This document shows, one piece after another, positions 49,408 through 57,507 of a stretch of DNA of 64,000 nucleotides. A program made the translations under genes and the position numbers. This DNA is from Micromonospora gifhornensis (GTDB taxonomy: Bacteria; Actinomycetota; Actinomycetes; Mycobacteriales; Micromonosporaceae): positions 1 to 64,000 of the forward strand of contig NZ_BOPA01000038.1 of NCBI RefSeq assembly GCF_016863515.1, read 5' to 3'. Positions within the stretch are counted from its first letter, which is position 1. Each line of letters begins with the position of its first letter. The notes under the pieces are model-generated. The model was not told where the DNA came from, did no database searches, and saw only the letters and a list, made by a program, of their open reading frames with translations.

Positions 49408-50228
49408 CACCTGGACAGTAGCCGGTCGAGGTAGACCGCCACCCCGTCGTCGTCGTTGCGCAGGGTCACGTCGTCGGCCACGGCACGCAACTCGGCGTGG
49501 GCGTTCGCCACCGCCACCCGTGCCCAGCCGGCCCACTCGAACATCGGCAGGTCGTTCGGCATGTCACCGAAGACCAGCACCTCGGCCGGGTCGACGCCGA
49601 GGCTCTGCGCCACCACGCTCAGCCCGGTCGCCTTGTCCACCCCTGACGGGCTGATCTCGATGAAGCCGAGCCCGGCCTGGGTGAGCGCGGCCAGGTGCGG
49701 CGGGATGATCTCCCTGGCGGCCGCCAGCAACTCGTCGACATGGTGGTCGGCGGTCCGCGCGAACGCCTTGATCACGTCTCCGGCCAGGCATTCGTCGCGG
49801 GTGCGTACCTCGAACCGGTCCTGATACGGCCAGGCCGGGTGGTAGTCGCCCCACAGGGGGGCGTCGTGCTCGTCGGAAGCCTCGACCATCACCGTCAGCG
49901 GGCCGACCGCGGCTTCCAGGTCGGCCAGCAGGGTGGCCAGCACCTCGCTGGAGAGCCGTTCGTCGCGCAGCACCACCGGCCCGGCCGGGTCGCTCTGGTC
50001 GACCACCCGGCCGCCACCGGCCATCACCAGGAAGTCCGCGGCGCGGATGTCGTTGCGGGTCAACTCGGTCAGCCGTGGGCCCCGGCCGGTGGCGCCGACC
50101 ACCGGAATCCCGGCCGCACGCACCCGGTCCAGAACCTCATGGGTGTACGCCGACACGGTGTCGTCGCTGCGCACGAGCGTCCCGTCGAGGTCGGTGGCGA
50201 TCAGCTTGGGCAGGCCCGGGCGCGTCAT
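49407..50228 (-). CDS. Cof-type HAD-IIB phosphatase (copy 1)
   Basis: 273 residues. LIATDLDGTLVRSDD, VVGATGRGPRL, SGVDKATGLSVVAQSLGVDPAEVLVFGDMPNDLPMFEWAG and RVAVANAHAELRAVADDVT are the four HAD motifs, with a Cof-type cap between them. The substrate is unknown. AAGGAGG lies 5 to 6 nt before the ATG at 50228. It is coupled to the second copy downstream. Confidence 0.9.
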   Translation of the reverse strand: MTRPGLPKLIATDLDGTLVRSDDTVSAYTHEVLDRVRAAGIPVVGATGRGPRLTELTRNDIRAADFLVMAGGGRVVDQSDPAGPVVLRDERLSSEVLATLLADLEAAVGPLTVMVEASDEHDAPLWGDYHPAWPYQDRFEVRTRDECLAGDVIKAFARTADHHVDELLAAAREIIPPHLAALTQAGLGFIEISPSGVDKATGLSVVAQSLGVDPAEVLVFGDMPNDLPMFEWAGWARVAVANAHAELRAVADDVTLRNDDDGVAVYLDRLLSR

Positions 50229-50427
50229 TTTTCCTCCTTCGCCCACCGCCGTCGCAGCCAGCCGTTTCCGGTCGTCAGGTGGCGACCCGGCGTGACGGCG
50301 GGCAGCAACCGTACCTCGTGGAACGGGTGGCAACCACGGCTTCCAGGCGAATCGGATACGGCGAGCGGAAGAGCTGCCGCTCAACGTCCGGTGGCCGCCG
50401 GAGCAGTGTGGGGACCGCTCGGTCGAC

Positions 50428-51129
50428 TCAGGGCTCGCGGGCGAAGGGAACGGTGGGGCTGACGGTGATGTCGATCGGCCGCCGGTCCTCGTCCTCGTCG
50501 GTGGCATCGAACTGGCGGCGGGGGCGGGGCTGACGTCGACCCGGCTCGCTTGTCGCACCCTCCGGCCCGGTGGTGGTGCGGGCGAGGGCGGCGACGAACA
50601 GCAGGACGGCGGCGAAGGCCGCGACCAGACCTCGTCCCAGCTCGACGGCGAATCCATCCTCGGTGGAGTAGGCCAACGCCGCTCGGTTGCCGCCGTCTTC
50701 GAGGGAAACGGCGGTGGCCACCAGTACGGCGACCAGACCCACGGCCAGAGCGAGGCCGGCGACCCGGGCGTTGGCGCGTACGGCGGCGGTGCCACGCAGC
50801 GCGAGGGCCACCGCGACGCCGAGCATCAGCATCCCGACCAGGTAGCCGACGCCCAGACCGCCGACCTCGGACACGCTGCTCGGCAGCTCGATCCGCTCGC
50901 TGCCGGTGGGCAGGGTGACGGTGACCCATTCGCCGAGCAGGGAGGCGAGGGTGGCGGCGACACCGAGCCCGCCGAGCAGCAGCGGCACCCGGTGGTCGTG
51001 GCCGAGGCCGCCGAGGGCCGAGCGCCACCGGCTCGTACTGGTGGTCTGCTCGTCCTCCGTGCCCCACTCGAGGACGCTGCTGCTCTCGGAGCGGTCCTCC
51101 TGGCGGGGGATGGGGAGGTCATGGGTCAC
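50428..51129 (-). CDS. Small membrane protein, about four helices
   Basis: 233 residues. A hydrophilic N-terminus (DRSESSSVLEWGTEDEQTTS), helices around VPLLLGGLGVAATLASLLG, LGVGYLVGMLMLGVAVALAL, VAGLALAVGLVAVLVATAV and GLVAAFAAVLLFVAALA, then a basic/acidic tail (RRQPRPRRQFDATDEDEDRR). No family was recognised. GTG 51129 has GGAGG 8 nt upstream. It is divergent from the OsmC gene, with 183 nt between starts. Confidence 0.7.
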   Translation of the reverse strand: MTHDLPIPRQEDRSESSSVLEWGTEDEQTTSTSRWRSALGGLGHDHRVPLLLGGLGVAATLASLLGEWVTVTLPTGSERIELPSSVSEVGGLGVGYLVGMLMLGVAVALALRGTAAVRANARVAGLALAVGLVAVLVATAVSLEDGGNRAALAYSTEDGFAVELGRGLVAAFAAVLLFVAALARTTTGPEGATSEPGRRQPRPRRQFDATDEDEDRRPIDITVSPTVPFAREP

Positions 51130-51312
51130 CGCTGCGCCTCCTTGTGGCCGGGCTGCCTGCTCGTGGCCTGCTGCGTGCTCGTGGCTCAGCTGCGTGCCCA
51201 GGGTGGGGTCTGTGACGAATTCTGGCACAGCCCGCCTCTCCCACCGGGGAACGTGGACGCAGCAGGCGGGGTCGGTCGCCTGGCGGGTGCGCGTTCGACT
51301 AGCGTCAGCTGC

Positions 51313-51744
51313 ATGCCTATTCGTACCGCTTCCGCACGCTGGCAGGGCAACCTCCCCGAAGGGTCCGGCACCATTCGCACGGGCAAGGGGGGACTGGAGG
51401 GCAACTACTCCTTCAAGTCCCGCTTCGAGGAGGGTGAGGGCACCAACCCCGAGGAGCTGATCGGCGCCGCGCACGCCGGCTGCTTCTCGATGGCCTTCTC
51501 CAAGGCCCTCGCCGACGCCGGCACGACGCCGACCTCCGTGGAGACCACCGCGAAGGTGCACCTGGACAAGACCGACGCGGGCTTCACCGTGACCCGCATC
51601 GCGCTGGAGACCGTCGGTGTCGTTCCCGGCATCGACGAGGCGCGCTTCGCCGAGCTGGCCGAGACCGCCAAGCAGAACTGCCCCATCTCCCGCCTCCTCT
51701 CCCCCGGCGCCGAAATCACCCTCACCACCCACCTCTCCTCCTGA
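51313..51744 (+). CDS. OsmC/Ohr family peroxiredoxin-like protein
   Basis: 143 residues. ARWQGNLPEGSGTIRTGKGG, NPEELIGAAHAGCFSMAFSKAL (first redox Cys) and ETAKQNCPISRLLS (second Cys, with the CPIS motif) define the OsmC branch. These enzymes reduce organic hydroperoxides through the two cysteines. ATG 51313 is clear. A 17-bp inverted repeat element follows 18 nt after its stop. Confidence 0.93.
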   Translation: MPIRTASARWQGNLPEGSGTIRTGKGGLEGNYSFKSRFEEGEGTNPEELIGAAHAGCFSMAFSKALADAGTTPTSVETTAKVHLDKTDAGFTVTRIALETVGVVPGIDEARFAELAETAKQNCPISRLLSPGAEITLTTHLSS

Positions 51745-51762
51745 CCCCCACCCCTCTGACCG

Positions 51763-51838
51763 CCGCGATCTTGCACTTTCGGTCGACGAGATGAGGCTTA
51801 CGTCCCGTTATGCGGCGACGAAAAGTGCAAGATCGCGG
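51763..51838. repeat. Interspersed inverted-repeat element (CCGCGATCTTGCACTTT)
   Basis: CCGCGATCTTGCACTTT 51763-51779 is repeated in inverted orientation, perfectly, at 51822-51838, with 42 nt between. It lies between OsmC and the zincin gene. I recall the same GATCTTGCACTTT arms in other Micromonosporaceae intergenic regions; a MITE-like or terminator role is possible. Confidence 0.7.
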
Positions 51839-51865
51839 GGTGGGGGTGGGTTGGGGGTGGGGGAG
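51836..51865 (+). promoter_or_regulatory. G-run array (possible G-quadruplex) before the zincin gene
   Basis: Five runs of three to five G separated by T or TT within about 30 nt, ending 10 nt before the GTG start at 51875. It overlaps the ribosome-site region (GGGGGAG). Confidence 0.5.
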
Positions 51866-51874
51866 AATGGTGAC

Positions 51875-52225
51875 GTGGCGGTGGAGATGGAGCGGGAGCG
51901 GTTCGAGGAACTGGTGGGGGAGGCGCTGGACGAGGTTCCGGAGGAACTGCTGGCGCTGATGAGCAACGTGGTGATCCTGGTGGAGGACGATCCGCCGCCG
52001 GGGGAGGATCTGCTCGGCCTGTACGAGGGACACGCGTTGACCGACCGGGGGTGGGACTACGCAGGTGTCCTGCCGGACCGCATTCTGATCTACCGCAACC
52101 CGATCCTGCGGATCTGTGACACCGAGGACGACGTCGTCGAGGAGGTGGCGGTGACCGTGGTGCACGAGATCGCCCACCACTTCGGCATCGACGACGAGCG
52201 CCTGCACGACCTCGGGTGGGGTTGA
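51875..52225 (+). CDS. Minimal zinc metallopeptidase (zincin-like, DUF1025 type)
   Basis: 116 residues. TVVHEIAHHFGIDDERLHDLGW carries the HExxH zinc site plus a third ligand region; EERFEELVGEALDEVPEELL-like start and DRILIYRNPIL are typical of the short family often annotated as metallopeptidase. Such proteins have a zincin fold, but activity is unproven for most. GTG 51875 is favoured, with GGGAG about 8 nt upstream; GTG 51881 and ATG 51887 are alternatives. Confidence 0.83.
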   Translation: MAVEMERERFEELVGEALDEVPEELLALMSNVVILVEDDPPPGEDLLGLYEGHALTDRGWDYAGVLPDRILIYRNPILRICDTEDDVVEEVAVTVVHEIAHHFGIDDERLHDLGWG

Positions 52226-52282
52226 CGGTTTGCGCAGCTGACCTATCGTCTCGACCAGGCACGGCCGAGTACGGAGGAAGAC

Positions 52283-52999
52283 ATGCGCAGCGAACTGTTC
52301 TCAGCGGCGAACCTGGAGCAGGAGTCCGCACAGCCCGGCATGCGGCTCCAGAACTCCAAGATGCTGAAGATCGAGCTCAACGGCGAGATGCTGGCCCGCG
52401 TCGGTTCGATGGTCGCGTACCAGGGGCATGTGCAGTTCCAGGCGCTCGGCTCCGGCGGGCTGGGTAACTTCCTCAAGCAGAAGCTCACCGGCGAAGGCGT
52501 GCCGCTGATGAAGCTCACCGGCCAGGGTGACGTCTTCCTGGCCGACTTCGCCAAGGACGTACACATCATCGACCTCGAACCGGGCGACGCGCTGTCCATC
52601 AACGGCTCCAGCGTGCTGGCCTTCGACCCCAGCCTCCAGTACGACATCAAGATGGTCGGCGGGGCGGGCATGGCCTCGACGGGCCTGTTCAACTGCGTCT
52701 TCACCGGTCACGGCCGGATCGCCGTGACCACCCGCGGCACCCCGGTGGTGCTCGCCGTCGACGCGCCCACCTATGTGGATCCGCAGGCGGCGGTCTGCTG
52801 GTCGGCCGGGTTGCAGACCGGCTACCACCGAGCCGACCAGCTCGGATTGGGCACGCTGCTGGGCCGTACCACCGGCGAGGCGTACACGATGAGCTTCGCG
52901 GGGCAGGGCTTCGTCGTCGTCCAGCCGTCCGAGGAACCGCCGATCATGGGCAGTGGTCAGCAGGATCAGGGTGGGGTGCTCGGCGGCCTGTTCCGGTGA
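52283..52999 (+). CDS. AIM24 family protein
   Basis: 238 residues. LARVGSMVAYQGHVQFQALG, KLTGEGVPLMKLTGQGDVFLADFAKDVHIIDLEPGDALSINGSSVLAFDPSLQYDIKMVGGAGMASTGLFNCVFTGHGRIAVTTRGTPVVL is the beta-rich AIM24 repeat core. Bacterial homologues have no settled function; the fold is TRAP-like. ATG 52283 is preceded by GGAGGAAG. It converges with pheA, with 6 nt between stops. Confidence 0.92.
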   Translation: MRSELFSAANLEQESAQPGMRLQNSKMLKIELNGEMLARVGSMVAYQGHVQFQALGSGGLGNFLKQKLTGEGVPLMKLTGQGDVFLADFAKDVHIIDLEPGDALSINGSSVLAFDPSLQYDIKMVGGAGMASTGLFNCVFTGHGRIAVTTRGTPVVLAVDAPTYVDPQAAVCWSAGLQTGYHRADQLGLGTLLGRTTGEAYTMSFAGQGFVVVQPSEEPPIMGSGQQDQGGVLGGLFR

Positions 53000-53005
53000 G
53001 CCGAC

Positions 53006-53962
53006 TCAGCTCAGCTCGCCGGCCCTGAGCCGGGCGAGCCAGGCCGCGGCGTCGGCGTAGTCGGCGTCGGAGAGACCGGCCGGGGCGGGCACCGGCTGCT
53101 CGCCCTCGGTCCCGCTCCACCGGTGACGGGGATAGGAGCCGAGGAAGCGTACGTCGGCGCAGACCCGCCGTAGCCCCTGAAGCGCCTCGCCCAGCCGGAC
53201 GTCGGCGACGTGGCCGGTGCAGTCGAGGAAGAAGACGTACTCCCCGAGGGCCTTGCCGGTCGGCCGGGATTCGATCCGGCTCAGGTTCACACCCCGGACC
53301 GCAAGCTCCATGAGTACGGACAGCAGCGCGCCGACCCGGTCGTGCGCGATGTACACCGCAAGCGTCGTCACGTCGTCGCCGGTCGGAGGCGGCGGCGGGC
53401 CCGGCCGGGCGACCAGGGCGAACCGGGTCACCGCGTCGGGATGATCGGCGATCTTGTCAGCGAGCACCGTCAACCGGTGTCGCGTCGCGCCGACCGGAGC
53501 ACAGATCGCCGCGTCGTACTCGCCGGTGGCCGCGCCGGCCGCCGCCGAGCCGTTGGAGAGTACGTCGATCACGGTCGCGTCCGGCAGGTACGTCCGCAGC
53601 CAGCCGCGACACTGCGTGGACGCCTGCGGATGGGCGGCGACGGTGCGAACCGCCGACAGTGAGGTGCCCGCACGCGCACCGAGGACGAACTCCACCGGCA
53701 GGATCACCTCGCGGGTGATCACCAAAGGCTCGCCCTCGGCCAACTCGTCCAGGGTCACCCCGACGGCGCCGCCGATCGAGTTCTCCAGCGGGACCAGCGC
53801 GGCGTCGGCGTCACCGGCGCGTACCGCGTCCAGCGCCTCACCGACACTGCGGGCCGGCGTACGGGTGCCCCGCTCGGCCGCGGGCAGGGTGCGCAACGCC
53901 TGCTCCGCGAAGGTCCCCTCGGGGCCGAGGAAGGCGAAGCGGGTCGGCGGTGTTCCCGGCAT
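53006..53962 (-). CDS. pheA: Prephenate dehydratase
   Basis: 318 residues. FAFLGPEGTFAEQAL, VPLENSIGGAVGVTLDEL, ASTQCRGWLRTYLP, AAICAPVGA and AVTRFALVAR (with the essential TRF) form the catalytic domain; an ACT domain follows (about 205-280, LSVLMELAVRGVNLSRIESRPTGKALGEYVFFLDCTGH), giving feedback control by phenylalanine. It converts prephenate to phenylpyruvate in phenylalanine synthesis. There is no chorismate-mutase domain. ATG 53962 starts 10 nt after the preceding lipoprotein's stop. Confidence 0.96.
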   Translation of the reverse strand: MPGTPPTRFAFLGPEGTFAEQALRTLPAAERGTRTPARSVGEALDAVRAGDADAALVPLENSIGGAVGVTLDELAEGEPLVITREVILPVEFVLGARAGTSLSAVRTVAAHPQASTQCRGWLRTYLPDATVIDVLSNGSAAAGAATGEYDAAICAPVGATRHRLTVLADKIADHPDAVTRFALVARPGPPPPPTGDDVTTLAVYIAHDRVGALLSVLMELAVRGVNLSRIESRPTGKALGEYVFFLDCTGHVADVRLGEALQGLRRVCADVRFLGSYPRHRWSGTEGEQPVPAPAGLSDADYADAAAWLARLRAGELS

Positions 53963-53972
53963 GGCGTCCAGC

Positions 53973-54644
53973 CTACGCACCCGGGGTGGGCGAGGTGGTC
54001 GAAGGCGTCGCAGCGGGCGTCGTCGGCAACGGCGTCGGTGTGGTCGGGAACCCCGTCGGCAACGGCACGGTGACCGGGGCGTCGTCGCCGCAGGCCAGCC
54101 TACGGACGCCGGGCGGCGCGGTGACCCGTACCTCGACCGAGCACACGTCGGTGCCGGCGGTGACCAGCCGTAGCGCGCCCGCCTGCCGGCGGGTGACCAC
54201 GTGCAGCGGCTCGTAGCCGGTCACGTCCAGCGCGGTGAAGTGCCAGTCCGCGGCGCACAACGGGCCTTCGCTGACCTTGACCTTGGCGTTGCGGGGCAGG
54301 AGACCGGAACGCCCCCGGACCAGATTGACGACGCCCTGACCCGACGGTTCGCCCCGGCAGGCCGCGGCGACCAGGCCGGGGTCCGTAGTCGGAACGGCCG
54401 TGCCGGCGACGGGCGGTACGGCGACGGAGGGCGGGGGTGTGCCGGGCGCGGAGGGACTGGGAGTCGCCGTGGCGGTCGGCAGTCCGGATGTGCCGCCATC
54501 GCGCACCTCGGGAGGCTCGCCACAGCCGGACAGCAGCAGCCCGGTCAGCGCCAGGACACCGGCAGCCACGCCGACGCGCGGGCGCGAGTCGGGGCGGGCC
54601 GGGAGACGGCCGGCAGCGGCGCGACGGAGGGGACTGGACGGCAC
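53973..54644 (-). CDS. Putative lipoprotein with Pro/Thr-rich linkers
   Basis: 223 residues from GTG 54644, which has GAGGAT upstream. RRAAAGRLPARPDSRPRVGVAAGVLALTGLLLSGCG is a lipoprotein signal with lipobox LLSGC. A Ser/Pro/Thr linker leads to a small domain with Cys pairs (AAACRGE, PLCAADWHF, TDVCSVEV, RLACGDD), and the tail is again Pro/Thr-rich. No family was recognised. It is in line with pheA but probably independent in function. Confidence 0.68.
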   Translation of the reverse strand: MPSSPLRRAAAGRLPARPDSRPRVGVAAGVLALTGLLLSGCGEPPEVRDGGTSGLPTATATPSPSAPGTPPPSVAVPPVAGTAVPTTDPGLVAAACRGEPSGQGVVNLVRGRSGLLPRNAKVKVSEGPLCAADWHFTALDVTGYEPLHVVTRRQAGALRLVTAGTDVCSVEVRVTAPPGVRRLACGDDAPVTVPLPTGFPTTPTPLPTTPAATPSTTSPTPGA

Positions 54645-54765
54645 GGGAGCGATCCTCGGGGAATGCGGGGGCGTGCATGGGGTGGGGCCCATGGTAGGAG
54701 GATCCGTTGCCGTGGTGGAAGACCGCACCGACAGCGGCCCGCGAGCCTGCGCCGGTGACCGGTGC

Positions 54766-55224
54766 TCAGACCTCGGAGAAGAAGGTCAGCGAGCCGGCGA
54801 CGGCGCCACCGGCGAGCACCGGGGTGGAGACCGCGTCGACTGTCGCGTCGGGACCACCGACGATGGCCGACTCGATGCGTAACAGACCTCGGGCCAGGCG
54901 GCCCGAGGTGAGCGCGAGCAGGGGTGGGATCTTGTCGATCTCCGGCTCGGTCAGCTCGCCCCGGTTGGCGGTGAAATCCAGCAGGCGCAACCCGCCGTCG
55001 AGCAGCGGCAGGCCGATCAGATCCTCCGGCGTACCCAGACAGAGCAGCTCACAGCCGGCGGCGGAGACGGCCACCACCCGCGTCTGGTCGTCGATCAGCA
55101 GGCACGGCTCGTCCGCGCTGGACACCGTCGCCGACCAGCGACCGATGTTGTCGCACTCCTGCTCTGTCGGTGTCCCCGTCGTGGGCGCGAACACTTCCGA
55201 GAGCGAGAGTTCGACGTGGGCCAC
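54766..55224 (-). CDS. Small PAS-like domain protein
   Basis: 152 residues from GTG 55224 with a perfect AGGAGG 6 nt upstream. The middle (PCLLIDDQTRVVAVSAAGCELLCLGTPEDLIGLPLLDGGLRLLDF) resembles a PAS domain: an opening strand, then GCELLGxxxxxxxGxPL. It has no output domain, so it may sense a small ligand and bind a partner. It ends with SLTFFSEV. The identification rests on pattern only. Confidence 0.65.
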   Translation of the reverse strand: MAHVELSLSEVFAPTTGTPTEQECDNIGRWSATVSSADEPCLLIDDQTRVVAVSAAGCELLCLGTPEDLIGLPLLDGGLRLLDFTANRGELTEPEIDKIPPLLALTSGRLARGLLRIESAIVGGPDATVDAVSTPVLAGGAVAGSLTFFSEV

Positions 55225-55397
55225 CGCGCCTCCTATGTACACCAACGGTACGTCCACGCTAGCCGGTCATCGCGGCGACCGCCGACCGTGCGTCGCGCAT
55301 CGGGTCGTCGGTGGGATCGGTGTCCCGGTCGGCAGCGGAGCCGGCCGGGACGAGTACCGAGCCGGGACAGCCCGGCCGCGTGGCGTCGTCGCAGACG

Positions 55398-56132
55398 TTA
55401 CCGGTGGGTGGCCGCCTTGTCAGCGGCCGTTCGGCCGTCCTCGTACCACCGGTAGTCCGCCGCCGGCTGGTGTCCACCGGTGGTCCAGGTGCTGGGATGC
55501 TGGGCCACCCGGGAGAGCTTCTCCGCCGTGGCCGGACTGATCCGGTTGCCGCCTGCGACGAGCAACCGGTCGAGTTCCCGGTGCGTGGCCATCAGGCAGT
55601 CCTTCGGCAGGCCGTAGACGCTGATCACGCCGGAGCCGACGAAGGTCAGCACCGGCGTGACCGGAATCGGATGGCCGACAGCCGAGGTGAGCGCCTTGCT
55701 GGCTCGCCGGGCGTCCCGCCGGGCCTCCGTCACGTACGGCGGACGCTTGCCGTTGATCTGCACCACGTCACCGGCGACCAGCACGCGAGCCCTACCGTGG
55801 TCGGCGATGGTGACCGCGAAAAGGCCGCTGGGACCGATGGCGAGGAACCCGGCCCGGTTGTCGTCGCTCTCGTCGAGCAGCACGTCGGCGGGATCCACCC
55901 GGGGCCAGTCGACAACGTGCCACGCCGGCCCGAGGTGGCCCAGTTGGCCCAACGCGCGGGCACCGGCTGCCTCCAGCCGCCGCGCGCCACGCTCGGCCCG
56001 GCGACGCCGGGCCCACTCCAACGGGGACGGACGAGCGGCCACCCCTGCCGCCTCCGTCCGGGGGTGCGGTACCGCCACGGGCGGCAGTGCCCGGGGCGAG
56101 GGTACGGCTCGACGAGCGGGGAAGACAGTCAT
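55398..56132 (-). CDS. NERD-like (nuclease-related) domain protein
   Basis: 244 residues. After a basic, Ala/Pro-rich N-terminus, HVVDWPRVDPADVLLDESDDNRAGFLAIGPSGLFAVTIADHGRARVLVAGDVVQINGKRPPYVTEARRDARRASKAL follows the NERD pattern (a core related to Holliday-junction and restriction endonucleases). ATG 56132 has GGAGG 6 nt upstream. No helicase or kinase domain is attached. It is divergent from arcA with a 163-nt control region. Confidence 0.7.
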   Translation of the reverse strand: MTVFPARRAVPSPRALPPVAVPHPRTEAAGVAARPSPLEWARRRRAERGARRLEAAGARALGQLGHLGPAWHVVDWPRVDPADVLLDESDDNRAGFLAIGPSGLFAVTIADHGRARVLVAGDVVQINGKRPPYVTEARRDARRASKALTSAVGHPIPVTPVLTFVGSGVISVYGLPKDCLMATHRELDRLLVAGGNRISPATAEKLSRVAQHPSTWTTGGHQPAADYRWYEDGRTAADKAATHR

Positions 56133-56227
56133 CGCGACCTCCGGCAAAAGGTCCCTCGAAGTTACGTTCCCACTACACTACGTTGCTGGTCCGGGTGGTC
56201 GGCAAGCCGGAGCGCCGGAATGACTGC

Positions 56228-56248
56228 GGATGAATGCCGTATTCATCC
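56228..56248. promoter_or_regulatory. ARG-box-like inverted repeat upstream of arcA
   Basis: GGATGAAT 56228-56235 and ATTCATCC 56241-56248 are perfect inverted halves with a 5-nt centre. The TGAAT/ATTCA halves equal those of ArgR boxes, but known boxes have a 4-nt centre. It is 48 nt before the arcA start. Confidence 0.45.
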
Positions 56249-56295
56249 ACAGCTGTTTTCCCAGATGCCGCCAAACCCTGTCCTACGCTGCGAGA

Positions 56296-57495
56296 GTGAG
56301 CCACTACGTGGACAGTGAGGTCGGTCGGCTCGGCAGCGTGCTGTTGCACCGACCGGGGCCGGAACTCGCCCGACTCACCCCACGCAACAACGACTCCCTC
56401 CTGTTCGACGCGATCCCCTGGGTGGGACGGGCACAGGAGGAGCACGACGGGTTCGCCGACGCGCTGCGCGCCCGCGACGTCGAGGTGCTCTACCTGACCG
56501 ACCTGCTCACCGAGACGTTGGCGGTGGCCGACGCCCGGCACGAACTCACCGAGCAGGTGCTCGACTCTCCCCGGCTCGGCGACACCCTGCGGGCCCGGGT
56601 CGCCGCCCACCTGTCGTACCTCGACCCCGCCGCCCTCGCCGGCGTTCTGGTGGCCGGGCTGGCCCACGAGGAACTGAGAATCGGCCGGGACCGCCCGGGT
56701 GGGCTGGTGTACACCCTGATGGACCGGCACGACTTCGTCATCGAACCGCTGCCCAACCTGCTGTTCACCCGGGACTCGTCGTTGTGGATCCGGGACCGCG
56801 TGGGCGTGACCAGCCTGGCCATGCCGGCCCGCCGCCGGGAGACCACCCTGACGGACGCGATCTACCGCCACCATCCGCGGTTCGCCAACACCGAGTTCGT
56901 CTACCGGCCCGAGCTGGAGCACCTGGAGGGCGGCGACGTCCTGCTGCTGGCGCCCGGGGTGCTGGCCGTCGGGGTGGGCGAGCGGACCACTCCGGCCGGT
57001 GCCGAGCGACTGGCCCGTCGGGTCTTCGCCGCCGAACTGGCCCACACCATCCTCGTCGTGCCGATCGCCCAGGAACGGGCGACCATGCACCTCGACACCA
57101 TCTGCACGATGGTCGACGTCGACGCGGTGCTGATGTACCCGAACATCGCCACCTCGCTGTCGGCGTACACCGTGATCGCCGGCGCCGACGGCGACGACCC
57201 GCGGGTCGACGGGCCGGCGCCGTTCCTGCGGGCGGCGGCCGACGCGATGGACCTGGATCAGCTCCGGGTCATCGACACCGGCCTCGACCCGGTCACCGCC
57301 GAGCGGGAACAGTGGGACGACGGCAACAACACGCTGGCGTTGGCACCCCGACTCTGTGTCGGCTACGAACGCAACATCGAGACCAACGCGCAGCTGGAAC
57401 GGGCTGGCATCGAGATCATCCCGATCGCCGGATCTGAGCTGGGATCCGGCCGAGGCGGCCCCCGCTGCATGTCCTGCCCCCTGCTGCGGGGGTGA
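56296..57495 (+). CDS. arcA: Arginine deiminase
   Basis: 399 residues. VGRLGSVLLHRPGPELARLTP, VLLLDLLTET-type region, LPNLLFTRDSSLWI, LEGGDVLLLAPGVLAVGVGERT, TMHLDTICTMVD (catalytic His) and RGGPRCMSCPLLR (catalytic Cys) are all present. It hydrolyses arginine to citrulline and ammonia, the first step of the arginine deiminase pathway. GTG 56296 gives MSHYVDSEVG. Carbamate kinase and the catabolic carbamoyltransferase are not adjacent, so it may serve nitrogen release or stress rather than ATP supply. Confidence 0.95.
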   Translation: MSHYVDSEVGRLGSVLLHRPGPELARLTPRNNDSLLFDAIPWVGRAQEEHDGFADALRARDVEVLYLTDLLTETLAVADARHELTEQVLDSPRLGDTLRARVAAHLSYLDPAALAGVLVAGLAHEELRIGRDRPGGLVYTLMDRHDFVIEPLPNLLFTRDSSLWIRDRVGVTSLAMPARRRETTLTDAIYRHHPRFANTEFVYRPELEHLEGGDVLLLAPGVLAVGVGERTTPAGAERLARRVFAAELAHTILVVPIAQERATMHLDTICTMVDVDAVLMYPNIATSLSAYTVIAGADGDDPRVDGPAPFLRAAADAMDLDQLRVIDTGLDPVTAEREQWDDGNNTLALAPRLCVGYERNIETNAQLERAGIEIIPIAGSELGSGRGGPRCMSCPLLRG

Positions 57496-57507
57496 GAAGG
57501 GCGACCC

